Of a stretch of DNA of 64,000 nt, positions 35,693 to 44,088 are shown in pieces (the first letter of the stretch is position 1; the number at the start of each line of letters is the position of its first letter). Where the stretch lies: NCBI RefSeq assembly GCF_900114215.1, contig NZ_FOSG01000019.1, positions 1,375-65,374 of the forward strand. Reading direction: 5' to 3'. The notes beneath the pieces are model-generated. The model searched no databases, was not told the DNA's origin, and was given only the letters and a program-made list of their open reading frames with translations. This stretch comes from Streptomyces mangrovi (lineage in GTDB: Bacteria > Actinomycetota > Actinomycetes > Streptomycetales > Streptomycetaceae). The position numbers and the translations under genes were made by a program.

Positions 35693-36685
35693 ATGATGGA
35701 GACATCGGCACGACTGCTGCGTCTGTTGTCCCTGCTCCAGGCCCACCGAGAGTGGTCCGGTGCCGAGTTGGCCGAGCGTCTCCGGGTGACCTCGCGGACG
35801 GTGCGCCGCGACGTGGAACGGCTGCGGACACTGGGCTACCCCGTCCACTCCACCACCGGGACCGCCGGCGGCTACCGGCTCGGCGCGGGCGCCGAACTGC
35901 CGCCGTTGCTCCTGGACGACGACGAGGCGGTGGCCGTCGCGGTCGGGCTGCGCACGGCCGCGCACAACGCGGTGCAGGGGATGGAGGAGTCCTCGGTGCG
36001 GGCCCTGGCCAAGCTGGAACAGGTGCTGCCGGACCGGCTGCGCCGCAGGGTGAGTGCGCTGGCCGCCTTCACCGACCCGCTCGGCGGACGGCGCGGCCCG
36101 GCGGTCGAGGTGGGGACCATCACCGAGCTGGTGAACGCCTGCCGCGACCGCCGGCGACTGCGCTTCACCTACCGGGGGCACGACGGTTCGGACTCGCGCC
36201 GGACCGTCGACCCCTACCGCCTGGTGTGCAGCAGCCACCGCTGGTATCTGGTGGGCTGGGACGCAGGCCGCGCCGACTGGCGTACGTTCCGCGTCGACCG
36301 GCTCGCCCTCACCCCGCCGCACGGTCCTCGCTTCACTCCCCGGGAACCACCCGCCGAGGACTGGGCCGCCTATGTCTCCGAGGGCATCTCCACAGCGGCG
36401 TACCCGGAGCGGGCGACCGTGCTGCTGCACGCCCCGGCGGACCGGGTCGCGGAGCGGATCGCGCCCACGGCCGGCGTGCTGGAACCGGTGGACGGGCGCA
36501 CCTGCCTGCTGCGCACCGGCGCCCTCTCCCTGGACGAGATGGCCCTCCACGTCCTGATGCTGGGCTTCGAGTTCGAGGTGCGCGAACCGGCCGGGCTGGG
36601 AGAGCGGATAGCCGAGCTGGCGGAGCGCCTCGGCCGGGCGGCGCGGGCATGGCGGACGGACGGGGAGGGCCGGGGGGAGGGGTGA
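35693..36685 (+). CDS. WYL-domain transcriptional regulator (HTH_11)
   Basis: The 330-residue protein has an N-terminal winged helix (ARLLRLLSLLQAHREWSGAELAERLRVTSRTVRRDVERLRTLGYPV). The WYL domain follows, with RRTVDPYRLVCSSHRWYLVGWDAGR near residues 165-190 and a C-terminal WCX domain. WYL proteins bind nucleotide-like or other ligands and regulate DNA-repair, defence or metabolic genes. ATG 35693 or 35696 may be used. It converges on the gas-vesicle operon, with 25 bp between stops. Confidence 0.9.
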   Translation: MMETSARLLRLLSLLQAHREWSGAELAERLRVTSRTVRRDVERLRTLGYPVHSTTGTAGGYRLGAGAELPPLLLDDDEAVAVAVGLRTAAHNAVQGMEESSVRALAKLEQVLPDRLRRRVSALAAFTDPLGGRRGPAVEVGTITELVNACRDRRRLRFTYRGHDGSDSRRTVDPYRLVCSSHRWYLVGWDAGRADWRTFRVDRLALTPPHGPRFTPREPPAEDWAAYVSEGISTAAYPERATVLLHAPADRVAERIAPTAGVLEPVDGRTCLLRTGALSLDEMALHVLMLGFEFEVREPAGLGERIAELAERLGRAARAWRTDGEGRGEG

Positions 36686-36710
36686 GCGCGGGACCGTGAG
36701 GGCCGTGAGG

Positions 36711-37391
36711 TCACCTGACCTCCTCCACCTCGCCCGCCTCGTTCACTTCGCCCGCCTCGTCCGCCGCGTCCGCCGGGTCTCCGGAGCCACCGTCACCGTC
36801 GAGTGCCGCGCCGCCGTCGTCGACCTCGATGCCCAGGCTCACCGAGCGCTGGAAATCCGCGAGATCCAGCCGTACGCGGCGGGCCTGGGCGTGCCAGAGG
36901 CCCGCGGCCCTCTCCGGCAGGCTCCGCGGACGGTACTCCAGTACGACCAGCACCCGGGTCAGATTCCCGGCCGGCTGGTGGAAGGTGGCCACACCCCGGA
37001 CCGCTGCCCTGGAGTCGTGGGCGTCCCATACGACGAGGTCGCCCGGGATCCGGTCGGTGACGCGCACCGTCCGGCCGCGCCCGGGCCACAGGACCCTCGC
37101 GCCGTGTGAGGCCTCGTCACCCGCTCCGTCCTCCAGGAACTCCAGCCACCGGTCGTACGCCTCGCGAACGGGTACGCCGACCTCGACACACTCGCCGACC
37201 GTCAGCGGCCGGGCCGCGGCGCCGGCCCGTTCCCTCACCTCGCCCAGCCCGCGGGCGGCGGCGAGCAGCAGGTGCCGGGCCGACGCCGCGGCCCGGCCGC
37301 CGGACGCCTCCAGGAGGCGTCCGGCGGCCGGAACGGCGGTGGCGACGGTGGCCACGGCGGTCCGCCGGCGGCCGTCGGCAGCGTCAGCCAC
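36711..37391 (-). CDS. SRPBCC-fold protein, last gene of gvp operon
   Basis: The 226-residue protein resembles the polyketide cyclase/dehydrase SRPBCC family: VGVPVREAYDRWLEFLEDG, then VLWPGRGRTVRVTDRIPGDLVVWDAHDS, and VATFHQPAGNLTRVLVVLEYRP. The acidic C-terminus is disordered. GTG 37391 overlaps the upstream stop by 8 bp and has GGGAGG upstream. By position it corresponds to the gene called gvpZ in S. coelicolor clusters as I recall, but this is positional only. The canonical gvpJ, L, S and K that should follow are absent. Confidence 0.75.
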   Translation of the reverse strand: MADAADGRRRTAVATVATAVPAAGRLLEASGGRAAASARHLLLAAARGLGEVRERAGAAARPLTVGECVEVGVPVREAYDRWLEFLEDGAGDEASHGARVLWPGRGRTVRVTDRIPGDLVVWDAHDSRAAVRGVATFHQPAGNLTRVLVVLEYRPRSLPERAAGLWHAQARRVRLDLADFQRSVSLGIEVDDGGAALDGDGGSGDPADAADEAGEVNEAGEVEEVR

Positions 37392-38097
37392 GCTCGGAGC
37401 CTCCCGTGCGCTTGGCCGTACCGGTCGTCTTCCGGGTGCTCCCGGAAGACTTGCCGGTCTGCTTGCCGACCGAACCCGTGGCCTTCTTGGCGGCTCCGGC
37501 CGGCTTGCGGGACGCGGAGGCAGTCTTCCCGGCGGTCCGCGACGCGGTCTTCTTCGCCGGGGCACGCCGGGAGGCGGCCCGCCCGCTGCCCTCCGACTTC
37601 CCGGAGCCCGCGGACTCCCCGCGGGAACCACCGTTGCCCCGCGAGCCGTTCGCGTCCTTCCCGGGCTTCTCCTCCCGCTTCTCCTCCCGCTTCTCCCGAG
37701 CGTCGGAGCCGTCGGAGTCGCCGGAGGCGTTTGACGGCTCCGACGCTCGGGAGTCCTCGGATCCGGAACCGGCCGGCTCGGAGCCGTCCCTGCCGCCGCT
37801 CTTCCACGGCGCCCTGCCGAGCTGCCCCCGTACGCCGCCGGTCAGCGACTCCAGGCGCTCGGTCGGCAGTGCGCCGGTGGCGGCCCTGCCGGCCTGCCTG
37901 ACGTTGTTCCGCAGCCGGCCGGTGGCCTCCGCGAGCTGCGGGGTCCTCTCCTTGAACTGCTCGCCGATGCGGCCGGGGTCCACCCCGAGCCGCCTGGCCA
38001 GCAGTGCCCCGCCCATGCCGAGGGGTATTTTGATCCTGCTGCGCCCCGCCACGTAACCCGTGGCGAAGGCCAGCGCCAGTGCCGACCGGTTCGTCAT
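37384..38097 (-). CDS. Gas-vesicle-operon protein with histone H1-like tail
   Basis: The 237-residue protein starts with a short hydrophobic segment (SALALAFATGYVAGRS) and a helical domain to about residue 95. A long disordered tail follows, first Ser/Glu/Asp-rich and then Lys/Ala/Thr/Ser-rich with repeats like KKTASRTAGKTASASRK and SGSTRKTTGTAKRT, resembling histone H1 tails. By position it corresponds to gvpY of S. coelicolor clusters; I do not know its role. It starts 2 bp after the gvpG stop and overlaps the next gene by 8 bp. Confidence 0.72.
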   Translation of the reverse strand: MTNRSALALAFATGYVAGRSRIKIPLGMGGALLARRLGVDPGRIGEQFKERTPQLAEATGRLRNNVRQAGRAATGALPTERLESLTGGVRGQLGRAPWKSGGRDGSEPAGSGSEDSRASEPSNASGDSDGSDAREKREEKREEKPGKDANGSRGNGGSRGESAGSGKSEGSGRAASRRAPAKKTASRTAGKTASASRKPAGAAKKATGSVGKQTGKSSGSTRKTTGTAKRTGGSERG

Positions 38098-38098
38098 C

Positions 38099-38356
38099 TC
38101 AGTAGTCTCCTTGGTTGCGCCGTCTGTGCTCCCGCACGGCCTCCAGCCGGTCGAGCAGTTCGTCCTCCCGGCGGTCGAACTCCTCCTCGTCGATCAGGCC
38201 GTCGTCCAGCTGTCTGGACAGTTCGTGGAGTTCACGCTGGATCGCCGACGGGTCGTAGTACTGCCGTTCCGCCTCGGCGACCACCTGCCGCAGCACCCAG
38301 CCGGCGCCGTGGAACGGTGCCGCGGGCAGCTTCAGGAGCCCGCCGATCAGCCCCAC
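38099..38356 (-). CDS. gvpG: Gas vesicle protein GvpG
   Basis: The 85-residue protein has GLIGGLLKLPAAPFHGAGWVLRQVVAEAERQYYD at the start and a charged helix RQLDDGLIDEEEFDRREDELLDRLEAVRE, the GvpG family layout. GvpG is a minor component needed for gas vesicle assembly. It starts with GTG 6 bp after the gvpF stop, within the operon. Confidence 0.88.
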   Translation of the reverse strand: MGLIGGLLKLPAAPFHGAGWVLRQVVAEAERQYYDPSAIQRELHELSRQLDDGLIDEEEFDRREDELLDRLEAVREHRRRNQGDY

Positions 38357-38362
38357 GCCGGC

Positions 38363-39130
38363 TCACCCCGCGGGCGAGCCCGCGGCCTGGGCGGTCCGCC
38401 CGGCCTCGTCGGGCCGGCCCACGAAGCTGTACGGCGGAAGCGGACCCGTGGCACGGATGTCCAGGTGGGGGTTGGCGCGCCCCAGCTCCTCGACGGCGGC
38501 GGTGAACTCCTCGGACCTGTCCCGGCCGAGGAGGAAGGAGAGGTTCGCCAGCCAGCCGGAGCCCTCCGGGCCCGGCACGTACCGCTGGGCCAGGGGCGCG
38601 AGCGTCTCCTCGATCAGCCGGGCGTCCTCCGCCTCGCGCTCGCGCACGGCGCTCGCCACGAGCTCGCCCAGGCGCAGCTTGTCCTCGTGGGAGCCGCCGC
38701 CGGCGGTGCGGTTGCGCTCCGCCAGGCTCCGCGCCTCGTTGTCCTGCGAGAGCACCAGGCGCAGCACCTCGTCCTCGCGGTGCACGGCCTTCACGTTGTA
38801 CTCGGAGCGGCCGTCCAGCTCCTCCAACTGCCGGATGTAGTGGGCGGCGTGGTCGGCGAGGACCCGGCGCACGGCCTCCTCGTCCTCGGAGAGGCTGCCG
38901 AAACGCAGCGGCAGGACCGGCCCCTTGGCGCCGGCCTCGGTCAGCACCTGCTGGTGCGCCAGGAGATCGCGGCGCTTGGGCCGCAGGTCGTCCGGGCAGT
39001 CGCTGACGATCGCGGCGAGGTCCCCCTCGCGGAAGATCCGGACCTCGCGCGGCGGCCGGCCGACGCCGGGCGCCTTATCGGGCAGTGCCGGATGGTCCGA
39101 GCGCGTGATTCCGTAGACGTAGACGCTCAC
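38363..39130 (-). CDS. gvpF: Gas vesicle protein GvpF/L family
   Basis: The 255-residue protein begins VSVYVYGITRSDHPAL and contains VLPLRFGSLSEDEEAVRRVL, the typical start and core of the GvpF/L family, followed by charged coiled-coil sequence and LSFLLGRDRSEEFTAAVEELGR. GvpF is thought to chaperone GvpA during assembly. GTG 39130 overlaps the gvpA stop (GTGA). Only one GvpF/L gene is present here although Streptomyces clusters normally also have gvpL. Confidence 0.9.
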   Translation of the reverse strand: MSVYVYGITRSDHPALPDKAPGVGRPPREVRIFREGDLAAIVSDCPDDLRPKRRDLLAHQQVLTEAGAKGPVLPLRFGSLSEDEEAVRRVLADHAAHYIRQLEELDGRSEYNVKAVHREDEVLRLVLSQDNEARSLAERNRTAGGGSHEDKLRLGELVASAVREREAEDARLIEETLAPLAQRYVPGPEGSGWLANLSFLLGRDRSEEFTAAVEELGRANPHLDIRATGPLPPYSFVGRPDEAGRTAQAAGSPAG

Positions 39131-39552
39131 TCCGTCTCCTCCTTGCGCCGGGCGGAGGCCCGACGCCTGCGGGGTGCCGACTCCTCCTCGTCGGAATCGC
39201 CCTGGCGGAAGGCGTCGGATATGCTCTCGGCCGCCCCGGCCAGGGCGCCCTTGGTCTTGCTGCTGGCGCCGCTCTCGGTGGCGTTCTCCAGCACCTCGGG
39301 CAGACCGGGCGACTTCCTGGGCCCGGACTCCAGATCGAGGCGGTTGCACGCCTCGGCGAAACGCAGATACGTGTCGACGCTGGCGACCACCACGCGTACG
39401 TCGATCTTCAGGATCTCGATGCCGACCAGCGAGACGCGGACGAACGCGTCGATCACCAGTCCGCGGTCCAGGATGAGTTCCAGGACGTCGTAGAGACCGC
39501 TGCTGCCGCCTCCACCTCCGGTGGAACGCTGTGCGGGGACTGCCGTGGTCAT
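39127..39552 (-). CDS. gvpA: Gas vesicle structural protein GvpA
   Basis: The 141-residue protein carries the hydrophobic GvpA core (GLYDVLELILDRGLVIDAFVRVSLVGIEILKIDVRVVVASVDTYLRFAEA, residues 19-68). A long charged tail follows, ending in RRRRASARRKEE, typical of Streptomyces GvpA rather than of cyanobacteria or haloarchaea. GvpA is the shell subunit in species that form vesicles. It follows gvpO by 31 bp. Confidence 0.9.
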   Translation of the reverse strand: MTTAVPAQRSTGGGGGSSGLYDVLELILDRGLVIDAFVRVSLVGIEILKIDVRVVVASVDTYLRFAEACNRLDLESGPRKSPGLPEVLENATESGASSKTKGALAGAAESISDAFRQGDSDEEESAPRRRRASARRKEETE

Positions 39553-39583
39553 GTACGGCCACTCCTCTCGGGTGTCGCGGCTC

Positions 39584-39907
39584 TCAGCCGCGGCGGGACG
39601 AATCGGCCCGGCCGCGCTCGTAACGGCGGACGCGGCGGTAACCGGTGAGGTGGCCGGCCTCGTCGAGGGTCACCTCGTACGAGGCCATCAGGCTCATCGT
39701 GTCCGGAACCCGCTCGAGTTCCATGACCTCCACCTCCAGGGCCCAGCCGTCCCCGGTCCGTTCGAACCGGGAGACGCTCTCGGCGTGCAGACCGGTGAGG
39801 TCGGTGAACTCCGACCGGGCCGTGCGCATCGCCTCGCCGAGCGGTATGGGACGGCCTTCTTCCTCCGCCGTCCGCTTGTTGTCGTCGCTTGTCTTCTTCT
39901 CTGTCAT
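39584..39907 (-). CDS. gvpO: Gas vesicle protein GvpO, first gene of operon
   Basis: The 107-residue protein has GEAMRTARSEFTDLTGLHAESVSRFERTGDGWALEVEVMELERVPDTMSLMASYEVTLDEAGHLTGYRRVRRYERG, the GvpO family core. ATG 39907 has GAGAGGAG just upstream. It leads the operon gvpO-A-F-G plus two accessory genes. A candidate stress-sigma promoter lies 20 bp upstream. Confidence 0.88.
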   Translation of the reverse strand: MTEKKTSDDNKRTAEEEGRPIPLGEAMRTARSEFTDLTGLHAESVSRFERTGDGWALEVEVMELERVPDTMSLMASYEVTLDEAGHLTGYRRVRRYERGRADSSRRG

Positions 39908-40214
39908 GGGGCTCCTCTCAACCCCGGATACCGCGAGAGGATTTCCGTAAACATGCCTCTTTTCGAGGGAATTTGACGGGCCCTTTGAATTTCTGTTCCG
40001 GCTGTCCCGCGCGGCGAGTCGGATGTTCTTTCCGGAAAATCCCTCACAAGGCGTCCGGAGAACGGCTCGGACGGAATCCGAAGCGGTGGGCGCGGGTCTC
40101 GCGAACGGCGCGCCCGGACGGCGCCCGAACCGCGGAGAGTTGTGACACAGATGTGACGCCGCCATGATCCGTCCGGAACTTCCGGCTGCGCCGCCGACGC
40201 CGTACGGTGCTGCC
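39908..40214. other. Upstream region of gvp operon
   Basis: This 307-bp gap separates gvpO from the divergent I78 gene. It is AT-richer near gvpO and contains a candidate SigB-type promoter at 39927-39952. I see no gene in it. Confidence 0.5.
39927..39952 (-). promoter_or_regulatory. Candidate SigB-like promoter of gvpO
   Basis: On the minus strand, GTTT (39952-39949), a 16-base spacer and GGTATC (39932-39927) resemble the streptomycete stress-sigma consensus GNNT-N14-16-GGGTAY. It ends 20 bp before the gvpO start. Confidence 0.4.
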
Positions 40215-40430
40215 ATGGCACCGGCACCCACGAACCCGCACACACCGGACGACGACCCCGAGACCTACGTCGGACTCGACGTGGCCACCGCCGAACGGCA
40301 GGCCCGCGAACGCGGCTGGACCACCGTGCGGTCCCTTCCGCCGGACGCGGTCATCACCATGGAGTACCTGTCAGGACGGCTGAACTTCACGGTGGAGGAC
40401 GGCGCCGTGGCCCGCTGCTGGAAGGGCTGA
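40215..40430 (+). CDS. Peptidase-inhibitor I78-like small protein
   Basis: The 71-residue protein has the I78 inhibitor layout: YVGLDVATAERQARERGWTTVRSLPPDAVITMEYLSGRLNFTVEDGAVARCWKG, where an N-terminal helix precedes a small beta hairpin with the conserved RLNF-like segment. No signal peptide is seen, so it is probably intracellular. ATG 40215 is preferred. A 60-bp perfect palindrome begins 2 bp after the stop. Confidence 0.75.
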   Translation: MAPAPTNPHTPDDDPETYVGLDVATAERQARERGWTTVRSLPPDAVITMEYLSGRLNFTVEDGAVARCWKG

Positions 40431-40432
40431 CA

Positions 40433-40492
40433 GGACACATGCGGCGGCCCTGTCCCCCTCGGCCGAGGGGGACAGGGCCGCCGCATGTGTCC
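40433..40492. terminator. 60-bp perfect palindrome, convergent terminator
   Basis: Two 30-bp arms (40433-40462 and 40463-40492) are exact reverse complements without spacer. The palindrome lies between the convergent I78-like and PAP2 genes and reads the same on both strands. Confidence 0.7.
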
Positions 40493-40562
40493 GGCTCCGC
40501 GGAGCGGGGAAGAGGGTGCGTACCGTCCTGTCCCGAGAAGCCTGACCGGCGCTACGGCGCCT

Positions 40563-41594
40563 TCACTTGCGCGGTCCCATCGGTGCGGTCCGTGACACCG
40601 TGCGCTCGCCGTACGGCCGGCGGCTGCCGGCGGGGGAGCGCTCCGAGCGGGCCGCGTGCTGCCGCGCGTGTGCGGGGTGGTGGGTGCGCGGCTCCCCGGC
40701 CCGGGGCGGCAGGTCGGCGGGCAGCACCGCTTCGGTCAGCAGGGCTTCGGCCAGGGCCGGTTCGGGACCGGAGGCCGGGTACGCCCCGCCCGCGCCGAGC
40801 CGGGCGGCGACCGGCGGGATGCCGGCCCCGGCGGGGCGCAGACGCGCCGACAGGGGCGCGACACCCTCCCGGAAGCGGTACCAGTGGCTCAGCAGATACG
40901 CCTCGACGCGGGCGATGAGGGGCTCGAACCAGGGCAGCGCCAGCAGGATGAGCAGTCCCGAGGCCCAGCCCAGGAGCACGTCGCTGACCCAGTGGGTGCC
41001 GATGTAGACGGTGGTGGTGCCGACGCCGAGCGCGAAGACCGCCGCGACGACCGACAGCCGGCGCCGGGCCCGCGGCGTGGTGGCCAGATAGGCCAGGATT
41101 CCCCAGGTGACCACCGCGTTCGCCGTGTGGCCGGAGGGGAATATGTCGCCCGTCAGGAACATCTCGTTGGCGCCTATACGGTTGGCGTAGTGCGGACCCT
41201 CGCGCCCCATGCCGAGTTTCGCCGCACCCACCGTCACGTTCAGCAACAGCAGGGAGGCGCCCAGGGCCAGCAGCGGGCGCAGCGTCCGCTGCCGCCAGGA
41301 GCGCCAGCCGAGCCAGGCGGCGACCAGCACCGCGGTGGGGCCGCGCTGGCCGAGGACCACGAAGTAGTCGAGGAAGGCGTGGAGCTCCGGCCACTGCTTG
41401 TACGGGCGGAAGAGCATGACCCGCCAGTCCAGCCGGACCAGCCGGGAGGTGGTCAGCACCGCCGCCACGATGGCCGCATAGAGGCCCAGCGTGGTGAAGA
41501 AGAGCGCCCTGCGGGTGCCGCTCATCCCCGGCGGGGGGGTGAGCGGCCGCGCTGGCTCCTGTTCCAGGCGGGCGAAGATCTGGTCGGTACGCAC
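40563..41594 (-). CDS. PAP2-family membrane phosphatase
   Basis: The 343-residue protein has about five or six membrane segments. PAP2 motif 2 is FPSGHTANAV and motif 3 is YIGTHWVSDVLLGW with the catalytic His and Asp. Motif 1 is modified (KLGMGREGPHYAN rather than KX6RP). Family members dephosphorylate lipid phosphates such as undecaprenyl diphosphate or phosphatidate. The C-terminal 90 residues are disordered and Pro/Arg-rich. GTG 41594 starts it. It is convergent with the I78-like gene. Confidence 0.85.
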   Translation of the reverse strand: MRTDQIFARLEQEPARPLTPPPGMSGTRRALFFTTLGLYAAIVAAVLTTSRLVRLDWRVMLFRPYKQWPELHAFLDYFVVLGQRGPTAVLVAAWLGWRSWRQRTLRPLLALGASLLLLNVTVGAAKLGMGREGPHYANRIGANEMFLTGDIFPSGHTANAVVTWGILAYLATTPRARRRLSVVAAVFALGVGTTTVYIGTHWVSDVLLGWASGLLILLALPWFEPLIARVEAYLLSHWYRFREGVAPLSARLRPAGAGIPPVAARLGAGGAYPASGPEPALAEALLTEAVLPADLPPRAGEPRTHHPAHARQHAARSERSPAGSRRPYGERTVSRTAPMGPRK

Positions 41595-42196
41595 TCAAGC
41601 GAGATTACAGGCGGTGACCGGCTGCACCGAACCGGCCACCTGCTTCGTAATGCCTATGTGATGTGCAACGGGCTTCCATCCGTACACGGAGAGGCTGTTT
41701 TCCCACGTCCGGGAGAAGTCGGCGGATTTTCCGACCGAAGTGCCCCGAGCTGTTATCGAAGTTGCGTCGTATGTTCCTTTTCCCGGAAGACGGGTATGGT
41801 CCACCGGCCGTTAACCGGTGTGCCGCCGGGCCGGCTCAGGGCGGGCCGGAGCCGTGCGGCCGCACCGCCCCGTACACCGCGGCTCCCGCCGGGCCGGTCG
41901 GCACGGCGGGCACCGCCCACCCGGCCAGTACCAGCAGGCCCGGCGCCCGCCCCCGGCGCAGGTCGGCAGCAGATCGCTCGCGGGCATGAACGCGGGCACG
42001 AACGAGGAGGCCATAGGGCCGGGGCGAAGTGATGAGATGGGTTTCGGACCGGCGTCAACGTGAGGCGCGCCACGTGACCGTGCGGAGGACTCGCGTACGC
42101 TGACGCACTACTCGACCCTCCACACCGGGCCGGACGCTCCCCCGGCGTCCCGGCATTCCCCCCGGCGGCGGTGCGAGCGCTACAGGAGGTGCGTAC
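41595..42196. other. 602-bp intergenic region upstream of MFS transporter
   Basis: No gene is supported between the divergent PAP2 and MFS genes. The stretch 41640-41800 is AT-richer than the surroundings and probably carries promoters. A short inverted repeat CACCGG/CCGGTG lies at 41802-41820. Several long open frames here are shadows of GC bias. Confidence 0.45.
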
Positions 42197-44047
42197 ATGT
42201 CCGGGACGACCACGGCCAAAGTCACCAGGGCGGCGGACGTCCCCCGGCAGAGACCGCGACGGACGGGACCGGCCGGCCCCGGCGGCGGTCCCCCCGCACC
42301 GGGCGCGAGCCGCTGGACCGTGCTGGTCGTGCTGTGTGCCAGCCTGCTCCTGGTGGCCGTCGACGCGACGGTGCTGCACGTCGCCGTCCCCGCGGTCTCC
42401 CAGGCGCTGCGGCCCGGCGCCATCGAGCTGCTGTGGATCGTCGACGCCTACCCGCTGGTCTGCGCCTCCCTGCTGATCCTCTTCGGCACCCTCGGCGACC
42501 GGGTCGGGCGGCGCAGGGTGCTGCTGTGCGGCTACGCCGTCTTCGGCGCGGCCTCGGCGCTGGCGGCGTACGCGCACGCCCCCGAGATGCTGATCGCGGC
42601 GCGCGCGCTGCTGGGGATCGGCGGTGCGATGATCATGCCCGCGACTCTGTCGATACTGCGCCAGGTCTTCCCCGACCGCCGCGAGCGGGCGCTGGCCATC
42701 GGCGTGTGGAGCGCGGTCGCCGCGGTCGGCGCCGCGGTGGGACCGCTGGTCGGCGGCCTGCTGCTGGAGCATTTCTGGTGGGGCTCGGTCTTCCTGGTCA
42801 ACATCCCGCTGATGCTGCTGTGCATCCCGCTCGGGCGCCGCCTGCTGCCGGAGTCCACCGGCGACCGCGACGGTCCCTGGGACGTGGTCGGCGCCCTGAT
42901 GGCCGCCGCGGGGCTGGGCGCGCTGATCCTGGGCGTGAAGCGGGCGGGCGGCGGCGAGGCGCTCCACCCGGGCACCCTGGTGCCGCTGGTGCTGGGCGCG
43001 GTGCTGCTCGCCTTCTTCGTACGCCGCCAGCTGCGCCGCCGCCACCCCCTGGTGGACTGCGCCACCCTGGCCCGGCCCGCCTTCGGCACGGCGGTGGCCT
43101 GCATCGTGCTGACGGTGCTGGCGCTGGTGGGCCTGGCGCTGATCGCGGCCCAGTACCTCCAGCTCGTCCTCGGGCTCTCCCCCCTGCAGACCGGACTGCG
43201 GCTGCTGCCGCTCAGCCTCGCCGCGATCGCCGCCGGGCTGGCCGGCTCCCGGATGCTGCGCCGGCTGGGGCCGCGCGTCATGGTGCTGGTGGGTTTCCTG
43301 CTCACCGCCGCCGCGGTGCTGGCGCTGACCGGCGTCGGCCTGCGGGACGAGCCCGCCCTGCTCGTCTGCGGCTTCGTCGTGCTGGGCTTCGGGCTGGAGA
43401 CGACGCTGTTCGGCGCGTACGAGTCGATGCTCAGCGAGGCCCCGGCCCACCAGGCGGGCGGCGCCGCGGCGATCGGCGAGACCGCCTACCAGCTCGGCGC
43501 GGGGATGGGCATCGCGGTCCTGGGAACCGTCATGAACGCCGCCTACGCCCCGGGGGTGCGGGGAGCGGCCGGTGTGCCGGAGGCGGCCGGGGAGGACGCC
43601 GCCCACTCGCTGGGCGCCGCGTACGAGGTCGCCGAGCGGCTCGGCGGGCCGGCGGGCGAGGCGCTGCGCGAGGCGGCGCGGGAGTCGTTCGTCCACGGAC
43701 TGCATGTGGCGCTGCTGGTCAGCGCGGGCCTCCTGCTGCTCGGCGCGCTGGCCGCGCTGCGGTTGCCGCGCGCGATGGGGAGCCCGGGACAGGGCGGGGA
43801 GCCGGACGGGGGCCCGGACAAGGCTGATGACAAGGCTCAGGACAAGGAGCGGGCTCAGGACCGGGCTCAGGGGCAGGGCAGGGGCAGGGGCCCGGGCGGG
43901 GGCTGTGGGGAGAGGCCGGTGGAGGAACCGGGCCGGGCGGACCTGGACGGCGCCGTCCCCGCACGGGCCTGTGCGTCCCCCGACCCCGCCGAACTGCCCG
44001 GCCGGCCGGGCGGCCCCCTCTTGTCCAGCGGGATTACCCGGCCGTAA
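42197..44047 (+). CDS. MFS transporter, DHA2 (EmrB/QacA) drug-efflux family
   Basis: The 616-residue protein has about 14 predicted membrane segments. The first carries LLVAVDATVLHVAVPAVSQAL (motif D1), then LILFGTLGDRVGRRRVLL (motif A) and IGVWSAVAAVGAAVGPLVGGLLLE (motif C, drug-antiport type). The last 95 residues are disordered and unusually charged (DKADDKAQDKERAQDRAQ, then Gly/Pro/Arg). It probably exports a drug or metabolite by proton antiport. AGGAGGT lies 8 bases before ATG 42197. No regulator is adjacent. Confidence 0.9.
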   Translation: MSGTTTAKVTRAADVPRQRPRRTGPAGPGGGPPAPGASRWTVLVVLCASLLLVAVDATVLHVAVPAVSQALRPGAIELLWIVDAYPLVCASLLILFGTLGDRVGRRRVLLCGYAVFGAASALAAYAHAPEMLIAARALLGIGGAMIMPATLSILRQVFPDRRERALAIGVWSAVAAVGAAVGPLVGGLLLEHFWWGSVFLVNIPLMLLCIPLGRRLLPESTGDRDGPWDVVGALMAAAGLGALILGVKRAGGGEALHPGTLVPLVLGAVLLAFFVRRQLRRRHPLVDCATLARPAFGTAVACIVLTVLALVGLALIAAQYLQLVLGLSPLQTGLRLLPLSLAAIAAGLAGSRMLRRLGPRVMVLVGFLLTAAAVLALTGVGLRDEPALLVCGFVVLGFGLETTLFGAYESMLSEAPAHQAGGAAAIGETAYQLGAGMGIAVLGTVMNAAYAPGVRGAAGVPEAAGEDAAHSLGAAYEVAERLGGPAGEALREAARESFVHGLHVALLVSAGLLLLGALAALRLPRAMGSPGQGGEPDGGPDKADDKAQDKERAQDRAQGQGRGRGPGGGCGERPVEEPGRADLDGAVPARACASPDPAELPGRPGGPLLSSGITRP

Positions 44048-44088
44048 CGTCGGGCGCGACCCTCGAAGATCCCCAGCCGGAGGCCACC

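Noticed and set aside
40439..40490. Similar small peptides on both strands in the 60-bp palindrome
   Set aside because: Identical translations on both strands are a necessary result of a perfect palindrome and not coding evidence.
41595..41804. 69-residue minus-strand frame in the intergenic region
   Set aside because: It has no ribosome-binding site or family resemblance and lies in the AT-richer promoter region.
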